A stretch of DNA of 64,000 bases from Qipengyuania aurantiaca (GCF_019711375.1 NZ_CP081295.1:1-64000), one strand, 5' to 3'. Shown: positions 1-10,254, numbered from the stretch's first letter. Made by a program: numbers and translations. Notes: generated by a model not told the origin, from the letters alone.

Positions 1-2
1 GT

Positions 3-77
3 GGCCCGTTCGTCTAGCGGTTAGGACGCGGCCCTTTCACGGCTGAAACACGGGTTCGATTCCCGTACGGGTCACCA
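3..77 (+). tRNA. tRNA-Glu (anticodon TTC)
   Basis: The cloverleaf folds by eye. The seven-base acceptor GGCCCGT pairs with ACGGGTC, followed by discriminator A and an encoded CCA at 75-77. The anticodon loop carries TTC inside CCTTTCACGG, and the T arm has GGTTCGATTCC. It reads glutamate codons. It lies just upstream of the phosphate sensor kinase gene on the same strand, with about 60 bases between. Confidence 0.95.
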
Positions 78-145
78 CCACTCGCATGACAAATCGCATG
101 GCGCACTAGCGCGGAGCCGAGAGGCTCGCTAAGCGCGTGCCCGAA

Positions 146-1315
146 ATGAGCGAACGCCCTTTCCCCTGGTCCGCATTTGCGCTGGCGATCGCGACGGCAA
201 TCGGCCTGGCCGTGCTCGGCTTGCCGATCCTTCCCATCCTCCTCATGCTGCTGGTCTGGGCAGGATCGCTCTATCTGGTCGGCTCTGCCCCGCCGCCGCC
301 CGTGCAGGCGAACGGCAATGGCGGCATCTCGCGCGACATGATGGGCGACCTTGTCGAACACTCCCAGACGCCGGTGCTGGTCACCGATGGCGGGCGCGTG
401 ATCATCGCCAATCTCGCGGCGCGCCGCCTGCTGGGCGCGCATATCGTCGGGCAGGACGCGCGAATTGCGCTGCGCAAGCCCGAAGCAATCAGCCTGCTGG
501 AAAGCAACGAGGATGGCGCAGCGGTGGTGCGAGGCCTTGCCCGCAGGCGTGACATCTGGCGCATCAACCGCAAGACGCTCGACGGCGGTCTTGCCATTAT
601 CGAGCTGGTCAACCGCACCGCCGAGGCGGACATCAGCCGCGCGCACACCGATTTCGTCGCCAATGCGAGCCACGAGTTGCGCACTCCGCTCGCCTCCATC
701 CTCGGATATGTCGAGACGCTGCGGGACGATATAGACGATCTCGATCCCAAGATGGGCGACAAGTTCCTGGCCACCATCCAGCGCGAAGGGCGGCGGCTGC
801 AAGATCTCGTGAGCGATCTCATGTCGCTCTCGCGCATCGAGGCGGAAAAGCACGACATCCCGAACGAGACGCTCGATTTCGGCAAGCTGGTCGACCGCGC
901 GGCGCGCGATGCCGCTGGCGACCGGGCCAAGCGCCTCGATATCGAGGCCCACGGCGATTTCACCATCTGCGGTGACGAGCAACAGCTTGAGCAGCTGGTC
1001 CGCAACCTCGTCGACAATGGCCTCAAATATGGCGACGAAGACAAGACCGTGACCGTCCGCCTCCAGCCGCAAGGCGACAAACGCGTGCAGCTGTCGGTGC
1101 AGGACCGCGGCGACGGGATTGCGCCCGAACACCTGCCGCACCTCACCCGGCGATTCTATCGCACCGATCCGGGCCGCAGCCGCGCTTCGGGCGGTACGGG
1201 GCTTGGCCTCGCCATCGTGAAACACATCGTCGAACGCCATCGCGGCAAGTTCGCGATCGACAGCGTTCTGGGCGAAGGCACGCGGGTGAAGGTGACGCTT
1301 CCCCTCGCCAGCTAG
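146..1315 (+). CDS. phoR: Phosphate regulon sensor histidine kinase PhoR
   Basis: This membrane histidine kinase should sense phosphate status through the Pst/PhoU complex and phosphorylate PhoB. Two hydrophobic helices lie near residues 10-50, then a short PAS-like region, a HisKA box with SHELRTP (His near residue 176 counted from the ATG), an N box LVDNGLKY, a G1 box DRGDGIA and a G2 box GGTGLGLAI. The reading frame also offers a GTG at 137; the ATG at 146 gives MSERPF and is preferred. The length (about 390 aa) fits the family. It sits at the head of the locus whose last gene is phoB, as in Caulobacter-type pst loci, but a porin gene lies between it and pstS. Confidence 0.93.
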   Translation: MSERPFPWSAFALAIATAIGLAVLGLPILPILLMLLVWAGSLYLVGSAPPPPVQANGNGGISRDMMGDLVEHSQTPVLVTDGGRVIIANLAARRLLGAHIVGQDARIALRKPEAISLLESNEDGAAVVRGLARRRDIWRINRKTLDGGLAIIELVNRTAEADISRAHTDFVANASHELRTPLASILGYVETLRDDIDDLDPKMGDKFLATIQREGRRLQDLVSDLMSLSRIEAEKHDIPNETLDFGKLVDRAARDAAGDRAKRLDIEAHGDFTICGDEQQLEQLVRNLVDNGLKYGDEDKTVTVRLQPQGDKRVQLSVQDRGDGIAPEHLPHLTRRFYRTDPGRSRASGGTGLGLAIVKHIVERHRGKFAIDSVLGEGTRVKVTLPLAS

Positions 1316-1386
1316 GCGCCCAAATCTCCGAAAAATCACAGCTTCTGCACAGGCTGTCCACAGCCTGCATGGTCACGCACGCCATG

Positions 1387-1415
1387 TGTCACAAAGCCGT
1401 AATAGAGCGGTCATA
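1387..1415 (+). promoter_or_regulatory. Putative Pho box (PhoB operator) upstream of the porin
   Basis: Three 7-base units recur every 11 bases: TGTCACA at 1387, CGTAATA at 1398 and GGTCATA at 1409. The 7+4 spacing is that of PhoB direct repeats (CTGTCAT-like). The site is 41 bases upstream of the porin start. An array of the same architecture precedes pstS, which supports the reading. Confidence 0.6.
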
Positions 1416-1455
1416 GAGGCGACCCCGGATCGTAACCTCGTAAGGGATTCGTAAC

Positions 1456-2811
1456 ATGAAGACCGCTTTCAAGCTCTCCGTCCTCGCGGCGGCCATGAGC
1501 TGCACCATTGCTACTCCGGTGTTCGCGCAGGACGCAGCTGCCACCCCAACCGCCGAAGAAGAACTCGCCGCCATGCGCGCGCAGCTGCAGGCGCTCGTCA
1601 GCCGCATCGACCAGCTCGAAACCGAGCTGGAGCAGACCCAGGCGGCCCAGGCCGACCAGGACGCCGTGATCGCGGCCAACGCCGAAGCGGTCGCCCAGCC
1701 TGCGCCCGAGCCCAAGCCGGCTGCCGTGCTCGAAAAGAGCGGGTGGAGCTTCAAGCCTCGCGGCCGACTGATGTTCGACGCCGGCACCGTGAACGCGCCC
1801 GATTCGGTCGATGCCGACACCGGCTTCGGCAACGAGGTTCGCCGCGCACGCCTTGGCGCTTCGGGCGATCTACCCGGCGGCTTCGGCTACAAGTTCGAGC
1901 TCGACTTCGCTGGTAACGAGGTCGAGGCGGCCGACGCCATCCTCACCTATGAAGACGGCGATTTCGAAGTCACCGTGGGCCACCACAACAACTTCCAGTC
2001 GCTCGAAGAGCTGACCAGCTCGCTGCACACCAGCTTCATCGAGCGCGCCGCCTTCACCGACGCCTTCGGTTTCGAGCGCCGCATCGGACTCTCGGCGAGC
2101 TATGAAGCTGGCATCGTGCTGGCCCAGGCCGGTGTCTTCACCGACAATTTCGACGACACCGGGACCGACAATCGCGGCGTCGACGGCCGCTTGGTCGTGA
2201 TGCCCAAGCTCGGCAATACCCAGCTGCACCTCGGCGGTTCGCTGCATTATAACGAGCTTGGCGAAGAGGATGCCACCGTGCGCTATCGCCAGCGTCCGCT
2301 CGTCCATTTCACCTCGACGCGCTTCGTGAACACCGGCAACCTCGGAGCCGACAGCGAATTCGGCGCCGGTCTCGAAGCCGCCGCCATCGCCGGTCCGTTC
2401 CACGCCGTGGCCGAAGGCTACTGGCAGAATGTCGACATGCCGCTTTCCGAAAACCCGACCTTCTTCGGCGGCTATGCCGAGGTCGGCTACTTCCTCACCG
2501 GCGGCGATACGCGCGGCTACAAGGGCGGCAAGTTCGACCGCACCAAGCCCGCCAATCCGGTCGGCGAAGGCGGTTTCGGTTCGCTGCAGTTCAACCTGCG
2601 CTACGACCACCTCGACCTCAACGACGCCGGCATCCTCGGCGGCGTGCAGAATGGCTACCAGGCCTCGCTCGTCTGGAAGCCCACCGATTACACGCTCTTC
2701 AGCGTGAATTACGGCCGGATGGACTACAAGGACGCCGTCATCCCGACCGCCGACGGCGACACCGATTACGGCGTCGATGCCTTCGGTGTGCGCGCACAGG
2801 TCGATTTCTGA
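1456..2811 (+). CDS. Phosphate-selective porin, OprO/OprP family
   Basis: This is an outer-membrane beta-barrel porin predicted to admit phosphate or polyphosphate into the periplasm. An N-terminal signal peptide ends near ATPVFAQD (about residue 25). It is followed by a coiled-coil stretch rich in Glu, Gln and Ala (about residues 30-80) and then a barrel domain with alternating aromatic and charged strands from about residue 95 to the end. The last residue is Phe, as usual for barrel proteins recognised by the Bam machinery. The 451 aa length fits the family. It lies between phoR and pstS with its own putative Pho box, so phosphate-starvation control is likely. Confidence 0.88.
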   Translation: MKTAFKLSVLAAAMSCTIATPVFAQDAAATPTAEEELAAMRAQLQALVSRIDQLETELEQTQAAQADQDAVIAANAEAVAQPAPEPKPAAVLEKSGWSFKPRGRLMFDAGTVNAPDSVDADTGFGNEVRRARLGASGDLPGGFGYKFELDFAGNEVEAADAILTYEDGDFEVTVGHHNNFQSLEELTSSLHTSFIERAAFTDAFGFERRIGLSASYEAGIVLAQAGVFTDNFDDTGTDNRGVDGRLVVMPKLGNTQLHLGGSLHYNELGEEDATVRYRQRPLVHFTSTRFVNTGNLGADSEFGAGLEAAAIAGPFHAVAEGYWQNVDMPLSENPTFFGGYAEVGYFLTGGDTRGYKGGKFDRTKPANPVGEGGFGSLQFNLRYDHLDLNDAGILGGVQNGYQASLVWKPTDYTLFSVNYGRMDYKDAVIPTADGDTDYGVDAFGVRAQVDF

Positions 2812-2864
2812 TCGCAATGCCGTTATGGGGCCGCCAACCACAGATTCGGTGGCCCCGTAGCGAA

Positions 2865-2893
2865 AGTCACACTCTTGTCGTCAACACGTAACA
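2865..2893 (+). promoter_or_regulatory. Putative Pho box upstream of pstS
   Basis: Three 7-base units recur every 11 bases: AGTCACA at 2865, TGTCGTC at 2876 and CGTAACA at 2887. The order and spacing copy the array upstream of the porin. It ends 48 bases before the pstS start. Confidence 0.6.
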
Positions 2894-2941
2894 TTATCGC
2901 GCTCTTGCGCGGCTAGTGGACACCAAAGGGGTACCCTAAGA

Positions 2942-3991
2942 ATGACCAAGACTTTCAAACTCGCTCTCGCGGCCGCCTCGGCCCTGACCCTCGCCGCTTG
3001 CGGCGGTAACGACGCCGGTGGCGGCGCCTCGCGCGACCAGATCAAGGCCGTCGGTTCCTCGACCGTCTATCCGTTCGCCAAGGCCGTTTCGGAAACCTTC
3101 ACCCGCTCGAACCCCGACTTCAAGTCGCCGATCATCGAATCGACCGGCACGGGCGGCGGCATGAAGCTGTTCTGCGCCGGCGTCGGCGCCGAAACGCCCG
3201 ACATCGCGAACGCCTCGCGCCGCATGAAGGCCAGCGAGTTCGAGACCTGCCAGCAGAACGGCGTCACCGACGTCATCGAAATCCAGGTCGGCCTCGACGG
3301 GATTGCCTTGGCCTCGGCCAAGGGCGGCATCACAATGAACCTGACGCCCAAGATGGTCTACGAAGCCATCGCAGCGCGTCCCTATGGCGAAGAACAGACC
3401 AACCAGAAGTGGTCTGACGTCGACCCGTCGCTGCCGGATGTCGATATCCTCGTCTACGGTCCGCCGAGTACCTCGGGTACGCGTGACGCGCTAAAGGAAC
3501 TGATCCTCGAAGTCGGCTGCGACACTAACGCCGAAATGAAGGCGCTCAAGGACAGCGACAAGGACCAGCACGCCCAGCTCTGCACCGAAGTGCGCAGCGA
3601 CGGAGCCTATGTCGACCAGGGCGAGCAGGACAACCTGATCGTGCAGAAGATCGAAGGTAACCCGAACGCTGTGGGTATCTTTGGCTATTCCTATCTTGAG
3701 GAAAACGCCGACAAGGTGCAGGGCCTCAACATGAACGGCGTTGCTCCCACCTACGAGAACATCGCCAGCTTCGAATATCCCGGCGCGCGTCCGCTCTACG
3801 TCTACGTCAAGAAGGCCCACCTCGATGCCATCCCCGGCCTCAAGGAATTCCTCGGCCAGTGGACCACGATGTGGAACCGTGACGGCGAACTCGCCAAGAT
3901 CGGCCTCGTGGCCAACCCCGATGACGTGATGGCCCGCTCGATGTCGGCCGCCACGAACTACGACACGCTCGACGGCTCCGAGCTCAAGTAA
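2942..3991 (+). CDS. pstS: Phosphate ABC transporter substrate-binding lipoprotein PstS
   Basis: This periplasmic phosphate-binding protein delivers phosphate to PstCA. It begins with a lipoprotein signal and lipobox LTLAACGG (Cys20), so it is likely anchored to a membrane. Family signatures include VGSSTVYPFAKAV near residues 38-50, a TGTGGGMKLFC loop, and GPPSTSGTRDALKE, which matches the phosphate-contacting STSGTR-type loop. The 349 aa length is normal. It is followed after 16 bases by pstC and is the first gene of pstSCAB-phoU-phoB. Confidence 0.95.
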   Translation: MTKTFKLALAAASALTLAACGGNDAGGGASRDQIKAVGSSTVYPFAKAVSETFTRSNPDFKSPIIESTGTGGGMKLFCAGVGAETPDIANASRRMKASEFETCQQNGVTDVIEIQVGLDGIALASAKGGITMNLTPKMVYEAIAARPYGEEQTNQKWSDVDPSLPDVDILVYGPPSTSGTRDALKELILEVGCDTNAEMKALKDSDKDQHAQLCTEVRSDGAYVDQGEQDNLIVQKIEGNPNAVGIFGYSYLEENADKVQGLNMNGVAPTYENIASFEYPGARPLYVYVKKAHLDAIPGLKEFLGQWTTMWNRDGELAKIGLVANPDDVMARSMSAATNYDTLDGSELK

Positions 3992-4007
3992 GGACTACGC
4001 ACGCACG

Positions 4008-5393
4008 ATGTCGCCGACCCTCCTGCTTCTCCTGGCCCTCGGGCTCGGGCTCGCCGGTTGGTTGGCGGCTCGTGCACGTGCATGGTCCTTCCGGCGCGCC
4101 AGCCCCGATGGGCGGCTGGCTAGCCTTCCCAGCTATCACGCGTGGTACGTGGCGCTGTGGATCGTTCTGCCCGTCCTGATTTTCGTCGGGGCGTGGAGCG
4201 CGATTGCGCCCGGCCTCGTCACCCAGTCGGTCCTGGCCACGCCTGCGGCTGACCAGCTGCCGGCCTTCGGCTTCCAGCGCCAGACCATCCTCAACGAAGC
4301 GCGCGCGGTCGCGAGCGGCGCCGCACAGGGCGTGTTCAACCCGCTCGCCCGCGAATTCGTCGAGCCGTATCGCGAGGCGATCAGCCGCTACAATTGGATC
4401 GGCATTATCGTCACGCTGGCGATCGCCTTCCTCGGCGGCGTCTGGGCCTTCCTGCGCCTCAAACCCGATTTTGCCGCGCGCAACCGCGTGGAAAAGATCG
4501 TCATGGCGATCCTGCTCGGTGCCTCGCTGGTCGCCATCCTGACCACGCTCGGCATCTTCGTCAGCCTCGTGTTCGAGACTATCCGCTTCTTCGGCATGGT
4601 CAATCCGATCGACTTCCTGTTCGGCACCCATTGGGCACCCGACCCGATGGCCAATGCCGAGAACCCGGACCCAACCCGCTACGGCGCGATCCCGCTGTTC
4701 TGGGGCACGCTCTTCATCGGCGCAATCATCGCCATGATCGTGGCTATCCCGCTCGGCCTGATGAGCGCGATCTACCTCACGCAATACGCCAATCCCAAGC
4801 TGCGCGCCTGGGTGAAGCCGGCGCTCGAAATCCTCGCCGGTGTCCCGACCGTGGTCTATGGCTATTTCGCTGCGCTCACGATCGCCCCGGCGATCCGTGA
4901 CTTCGCGATTTCGCTGGGTGCATCCTCCGCCTCGAGCGAGAGCGCGCTGGCCGCAGGCCTCGTCATGGGCGTTATGATCATTCCCTTCGTCTCCTCCATG
5001 GCCGACGACAGCATCGCCGCCGTGCCGCAGGCCATGCGCGACGGCAGCCTCGCCATGGGCGCGACCACCAACGAGACGATCCGCCGCGTGATCGTGCCCG
5101 CCGCCCTGCCCGGCATCGTGGCGGGCGTCATGCTGGCGATCAGCCGCGCTATCGGCGAAACGATGATCGTGGTGATGGCCGCCTCTACCGCCGCCAATCT
5201 CAGCGCCAACCCGCTCGACTCCATGACCACGGTGACGGTCCAGATCGTCGCCATGCTGACGGGTGAAGGCAGTTTCGACCACCCGGCAACGCTCAGCGCG
5301 TTTGCCTTGGGGTTCGTGCTGTTCCTCGTCACCCTCGGTCTCAACTTCATCGCCCTGCGCGTCGTGAAGAGGTTCCGCGAAGCTTATGAGTGA
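4008..5393 (+). CDS. pstC: Phosphate ABC transporter permease PstC
   Basis: This is one of the two inner-membrane permease subunits of the high-affinity phosphate importer. Hydrophobic helices are visible from the N-terminus. The binding-protein-dependent transport domain occupies the C-terminal half and contains the EAA-type loop MRDGSLAMGATTNETIRR followed by VIVPAALPGIVAG. At 461 aa it is longer than the roughly 320 aa E. coli protein because of an N-terminal extension with extra membrane segments, a form common in alphaproteobacteria. It overlaps the pstA start by 8 bases, which suggests translational coupling. Confidence 0.93.
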   Translation: MSPTLLLLLALGLGLAGWLAARARAWSFRRASPDGRLASLPSYHAWYVALWIVLPVLIFVGAWSAIAPGLVTQSVLATPAADQLPAFGFQRQTILNEARAVASGAAQGVFNPLAREFVEPYREAISRYNWIGIIVTLAIAFLGGVWAFLRLKPDFAARNRVEKIVMAILLGASLVAILTTLGIFVSLVFETIRFFGMVNPIDFLFGTHWAPDPMANAENPDPTRYGAIPLFWGTLFIGAIIAMIVAIPLGLMSAIYLTQYANPKLRAWVKPALEILAGVPTVVYGYFAALTIAPAIRDFAISLGASSASSESALAAGLVMGVMIIPFVSSMADDSIAAVPQAMRDGSLAMGATTNETIRRVIVPAALPGIVAGVMLAISRAIGETMIVVMAASTAANLSANPLDSMTTVTVQIVAMLTGEGSFDHPATLSAFALGFVLFLVTLGLNFIALRVVKRFREAYE

Positions 5394-6629
5394 GCAAATC
5401 GCCCCCACGCGCACGCCCGCTTTCGAAGCGCGGCTGAAAAAGCGCTACGCAGCCGAAAAGCGGTTCAAGGCCATGGGTCTTGCCGCCATCGTCTTCTCCG
5501 TCGCCGTGCTGGTTTACCTGCTCGGCACGATGACCCTCAACGGCATCGGCGGCTTCCAGCGCGCCGAGGTGGCCGTGCCGATCGATTTCACCCAAGCCGG
5601 GATCTCCGCCGATCCTTCCGTCATGGGTACCTCGCAGGCGATGCAGTCGCTCGAGGCGCAGGGCCTGCGCGACGTGGTGCAGTATTTCGCTATCGAGGAA
5701 CTGGGCGAAGCGGGAGCGGAAGAAATCGGCACGCAGGCCTGGCGCGATGTCGCCGCCGCGATTTCGGCGGACCCCGGCATCGTGCAGCGTCAGGAAACCT
5801 TCTGGATTCCGGCCAGCGCCGATCTTGCCCAAGGCCTCGCGGGCGAAGGCTCTGCGGAGATGCAGGCGCTCGCCTCGCAGCTCGCCGAAGAAGGCAAGCT
5901 CGCCAAGAATTTCGACGCGGGCTTCTTCTCCCGCGCCGACGCCACCAACCCTCAGCAGGTGGGTATCTGGGGCGCGCTCAAGGGCTCGATCCTGACGATG
6001 ATCGTCACGCTCGCCCTCGCCTTCCCGATCGGCGTCCTGGCAGCGCTCTACCTCGAGGAATACGCGCCGAAGAACAGGTGGACCGACCTCATCGAGCTGT
6101 CGATCAACAATCTCGCGGCGGTCCCCTCGATCATTTTCGGCCTGCTCGGCCTTGCGGTCTTCCTGACCATTTTCCCGAGTTACCGCTCCGCCCCGCTCAT
6201 CGGCGGTATGACGCTGGCGCTGATGACCATGCCGGTTATCGTGATCGCCGGCCGCAACGCCATCAAGGCCGTGCCGCCCAGCATCCGCGACGGTGCGCTG
6301 GCCGTGGGCGCTTCGCCCGTACAGGTGGTCTTCCACCACGTCCTGCCGCTCGCCCTGCCCGGAATCCTGACCGGCACCATCATCGGCATGGCCCGAGCAT
6401 TGGGCGAAACCGCGCCGCTGCTGATGATCGGCATGCGCGCCTTCGTCGCGAGCCCGCCCGACAGCTTCACCGCGCCCGCCACCGTGCTGCCGATGCAGAT
6501 CTTCCTCTGGTCCGATGAAATCGACCGCGGTTTCGTGGAGCGCACCAGCGCTGCTATCATCGTCCTCTTGCTGTTCCTCCTCGTGATGAACGGCCTCGCC
6601 ATCTACCTGCGCAACAAGTTCGAGAAAAA

Positions 6630-6636
<7 letters not shown>
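5386..6636 (+). CDS. pstA: Phosphate ABC transporter permease PstA
   Basis: This is the second permease subunit of the Pst importer. The N-terminal 190 residues form a soluble DUF3333-type region after one membrane helix. The transport domain follows, with [24 protein letters not shown] and the EAA loop [16 protein letters not shown] then [12 protein letters not shown]. The ATG overlaps the end of pstC, and its TGA overlaps the GTG start of pstB, so pstC, pstA and pstB appear coupled. Confidence 0.93.
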
Positions 6637-7421
<785 letters not shown>

Positions 7422-7433
7422 GGCTTTGAGAAC

Positions 7434-8105
7434 ATGAACGAACATACCGTAAAAGCCTTCGACGAAGACATCACGCGCCTCCGCGGCCTTATCGCGGAAA
7501 TGGGCGGCCTCGCCGAAGTGGCGATCCAGGAAGCGCTCGACGCGCTGGTCAAGGGCGACGACGATCTCGCCAAGAAAGTCGTCAAGGGCGACAAGAAGAT
7601 CGACGCGCTTGAAAGCGAGATCGACAAGCTCGCCGTGCGCATCATCGCCCTGCGCGCCCCGATGGCGGACGACCTTCGCGAAGTCATTGCCGCGCTTAAG
7701 ATCGCGGGCGTTGTCGAACGCATCGGCGACTATTCGAAGAACATCGCCAAGGCGAGCCGCGAAATCGGCGACAATCGCAAGCAGTTCGAACCGCTTACGC
7801 TACTCCCCGCCATGGCCGAAGTCGCCAGCGAAATGGTCCACGACGTGCTGACCGCCTATGCCGCGCGCGACCCGGAACTCGCGCGCGAAGTCATCGCGGC
7901 GGACGAGAAGGTCGACGCCTTCTACAATTCGATCTTCCGCAACCTCGTCAGCCACATGGTCGAAAACCCCTCGACCATCTCGAGCGCCGCGCAGCTGCTC
8001 TTCGTCGCCCGCAACCTCGAACGCATCGGCGACCACGCGACGAATGTTGCCGAAATGGTGCACTTTGCCGCGACGGGCACCTATCCGCCCGACGAGGACG
8101 GTTGA
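7434..8105 (+). CDS. phoU: Phosphate transport system regulator PhoU
   Basis: PhoU is a cytoplasmic regulator that links PstB to PhoR and represses Pho signalling when phosphate is plentiful. The sequence is a tandem repeat of a three-helix bundle: ERIGDYSKNIAK in the first half and LERIGDHATNVAE in the second are the paired metal-binding signatures. At 223 aa it has the usual length. It starts 12 bases after pstB and precedes phoB by under 80 bases. Confidence 0.95.
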   Translation: MNEHTVKAFDEDITRLRGLIAEMGGLAEVAIQEALDALVKGDDDLAKKVVKGDKKIDALESEIDKLAVRIIALRAPMADDLREVIAALKIAGVVERIGDYSKNIAKASREIGDNRKQFEPLTLLPAMAEVASEMVHDVLTAYAARDPELAREVIAADEKVDAFYNSIFRNLVSHMVENPSTISSAAQLLFVARNLERIGDHATNVAEMVHFAATGTYPPDEDG

Positions 8106-8178
8106 CCGGTTGCCTGACACAAATCTGTAGCTTGAGGGTCATACTGCCGTGCCAACCAAACCGCAGGAAGGGGCCAAG

Positions 8179-8868
8179 GTGCAGGCAGGCAAGTTACTAC
8201 TGGTCGAGGACGATCCGGCCCTCGCCGAGCTGCTCGAATACCGTTTTGCCAACGAGGGCTACGATGTTCGCGCAACCTCGGACGGGGACGAAGCCTTGCT
8301 GCTCGCTGCCGAGGACGTGCCCGATCTCGTCATTCTCGACTGGATGATCGAAGGCACCAGCGGCATCGAAGTGTGCCGCCGCCTGCGCCGCGACAAGGCC
8401 ACCGCCAGCGTCCCCATCATCATGCTGACTGCGCGCGAAGCCGAGGACGACCGCATCCGCGGCCTCGAAACCGGCGCCGACGATTATCTGACCAAGCCCT
8501 TCTCCCCGCGTGAACTTCTCGCCCGCGTAGCAGCCGTAATGCGCCGCATCCGGCCGGTCCTGGCGGGCGAAAGCGTCGAAGTCGGCGATCTCGCGCTCGA
8601 TCCCGTCGCCCACAAGGTGACGCGTCGGGGCAAGACCCTGAAGCTTGGCCCGACCGAGTACCGCCTGCTGAAGTTCTTCATGGAAAGCCCGGGCCGCGTC
8701 TTCAGCCGTAACCAGCTCCTCGACGGTGTCTGGGGAACCGAAAGCGATATCGAACTGCGCACGGTCGACGTCCATATCCGCCGCCTGCGCAAGGCGATCG
8801 AGATCGAAGGTGCGAAGGACCCCGTGCGTACCGTGCGCAGCGCAGGATATTCGCTCGAAGCGGCCTAA
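8179..8868 (+). CDS. phoB: Phosphate regulon response regulator PhoB
   Basis: This OmpR-type response regulator should activate the Pho regulon. The receiver domain has the acidic pair VEDD, the phospho-accepting Asp54 in VILDWM and Lys in TKPFSPRE. The C-terminal winged helix ends with VDVHIRRLRKAIE and VRTVRSAGYSLE. An upstream in-frame GTG at 8149 would add ten residues, but a strong AGGAAGGGG Shine-Dalgarno sequence at 8165-8173 points to the GTG at 8179, which also puts the phosphorylated Asp at the classic position 54. Its stop codon abuts the stop of the opposite-strand extensin-family gene with no gap. Confidence 0.95.
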   Translation: MQAGKLLLVEDDPALAELLEYRFANEGYDVRATSDGDEALLLAAEDVPDLVILDWMIEGTSGIEVCRRLRRDKATASVPIIMLTAREAEDDRIRGLETGADDYLTKPFSPRELLARVAAVMRRIRPVLAGESVEVGDLALDPVAHKVTRRGKTLKLGPTEYRLLKFFMESPGRVFSRNQLLDGVWGTESDIELRTVDVHIRRLRKAIEIEGAKDPVRTVRSAGYSLEAA

Positions 8869-9594
8869 TCAGCGGCAGACGCTGGTCCAGCGGCTGTCCA
8901 TGTCGAAATGAAAGTGATCGGCGTGCGCGGCGTTGTAATCGGGTGAGAGTACCGTCGAGAACGCTCCGCAGGCGCCGTCGCGTACCGCGCGCAGGAAGCG
9001 TTGCTTGTCGCCCTCGCCCTGCCAGTCGGACAACACGCTGATATGGGTCCCGTCCGCCAATACGAAGCCGGCAATGTCGAGCGCGTTGGCGGTCGCGTGC
9101 TCGCTCCACGGGCCGTCCTCGCGCCCGTACATCCGGCGGCAGGAATAGGCGCCCAGATGCTCGATCCGGGCCACCTCGCTGCCGAAAATTTCGCGCGCTG
9201 CGGGCTCGAGCGTGTCCCGCTTCCAGAGTTCCATAGCCACGGCCACCGGACAGGTCGTGGCAGGCGTGTCCGGGCTCAGCGGATAGCCGGAAAGCCGGGT
9301 GCGGTCCTCGCGGCGGCATTCACCCTCGCCGGCAGGCTCCAGCGCGCGAAAACCGACCTCGCTGCGCTCGAGTACCGCACGGCAGGTGGCGACGTCGTCG
9401 CGCAGCGCCACGAGTTTCTGCTGGGTTGCCCAGCCCCTGGGATCGTTCAGGTCCAGCGGTGCCCAAGGGTTGTGCTCCGGATGGGTCGCGAGCCAGCTGC
9501 GGGCCGCGACGAGCAGCCCTGCCAGCACCAGCAGCAGGACCACGCGCCGGTCGAAGACGAATTTCCCGATGCGGCGCGAGATGGTGAAGGTCAA
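8869..9594 (-). CDS. Extensin-family protein (extensin-like C-terminal domain)
   Basis: The protein has one N-terminal membrane helix (about residues 18-32) and a periplasmic domain with conserved cysteines, matching the bacterial extensin-like family of unknown function. Recognisable features are the paired Cys near ATCRAVLE and GECRRED, the SEHATANALDIAGF segment and the C-terminal HADHFHFDM. That H-to-D and HxH pattern resembles peptidoglycan carboxypeptidase zinc sites. The only plausible start is TTG at 9594, which overlaps the TGA of the upstream LysE gene as TTGA, implying coupling. Confidence 0.8.
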   Translation of the reverse strand: MTFTISRRIGKFVFDRRVVLLLVLAGLLVAARSWLATHPEHNPWAPLDLNDPRGWATQQKLVALRDDVATCRAVLERSEVGFRALEPAGEGECRREDRTRLSGYPLSPDTPATTCPVAVAMELWKRDTLEPAAREIFGSEVARIEHLGAYSCRRMYGREDGPWSEHATANALDIAGFVLADGTHISVLSDWQGEGDKQRFLRAVRDGACGAFSTVLSPDYNAAHADHFHFDMDSRWTSVCR

Positions 9595-10229
9595 AGCTGC
9601 GTCCCGTAGAGGTCGACCGCAATGGCGATCGCGATCAGGATGAATACGATTCCGATGCCCCTATCGATCCATCGCCGCGTGGCTGCCCGCTCCATCGCCC
9701 GCGCAAGCCGCTTCCCCGCGCCGATGTAGGCCCAGCCCACGAGCAGGTCGAGCACCAGCGCGATGACCGCCAGCGTGACGATCTGCCAGCCCACGGGCAG
9801 GTCCGGATCGACGAAGGGCGGGATGATGGCGACCATGTAGACGAGCGATTTCGGGTTGCCGATGGCTACCGCGATACCGTCGCGAAAGGCGTGGGCGGAC
9901 GGTTTGTGCGCCGGTGCGGCAGCGTCGTCCTCGCCCGCGTGGAAGGAGTGGCGGATCGCCTTTGCGCCCAGCCAGGCCAGGTAGAGCACGCCGGCGATGG
10001 CCAACAGCCGGAAGGCCAGCGGATAGGCCCTGGCGAGGGTCCCCAGCCCCAGCGCGGCGGCCAGCCACCAAAGGATGTAGCCCACCTGCATTCCCAGCAG
10101 CGCCGCCCAGCCCGAGCGGGCTCCGCGCCAGATCGCCTGTCCCATGACGAACATCATCGACGGGCCCGGCACGATGCTGGTGGTCGCGGTGATGAGGGCG
10201 AAGGCGAGAAGGCGCTCGGGATCGAACAT
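9591..10229 (-). CDS. LysE/RhtB-family amino-acid exporter
   Basis: This is a small inner-membrane exporter of about 212 aa with five to six hydrophobic helices. The signature near the N-terminus, SIVPGPSMMFVMGQA, and GIAVAIGNPKSLVYMVAIIPPF in the middle are diagnostic of the LysE/RhtB family, which exports amino acids such as threonine, homoserine or leucine. The ATG at 10229 (MFDPERLL) was chosen because the longer frame upstream has no family similarity and would overlap the end of dnaE2. The substrate cannot be told from sequence. Confidence 0.88.
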   Translation of the reverse strand: MFDPERLLAFALITATTSIVPGPSMMFVMGQAIWRGARSGWAALLGMQVGYILWWLAAALGLGTLARAYPLAFRLLAIAGVLYLAWLGAKAIRHSFHAGEDDAAAPAHKPSAHAFRDGIAVAIGNPKSLVYMVAIIPPFVDPDLPVGWQIVTLAVIALVLDLLVGWAYIGAGKRLARAMERAATRRWIDRGIGIVFILIAIAIAVDLYGTQL

Positions 10230-10254
10230 GCGGAAGGGCGCTCTAGCGCCGGCC

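Noticed and set aside
14..1339. A 441-codon open frame antisense to phoR
   Set aside because: It is a high-GC shadow frame; the sense strand encodes a full histidine kinase with all boxes, and the antisense product has no recognisable pattern.
2827..2856. Terminator after the porin gene
   Set aside because: GGGGCC and GGCCCC arms pair with one inner mismatch, but there is no T-run, so it is too weak to list.
8149..8178. An earlier GTG start for phoB
   Set aside because: A strong Shine-Dalgarno sequence and the family-typical Asp54 position both favour the GTG at 8179.
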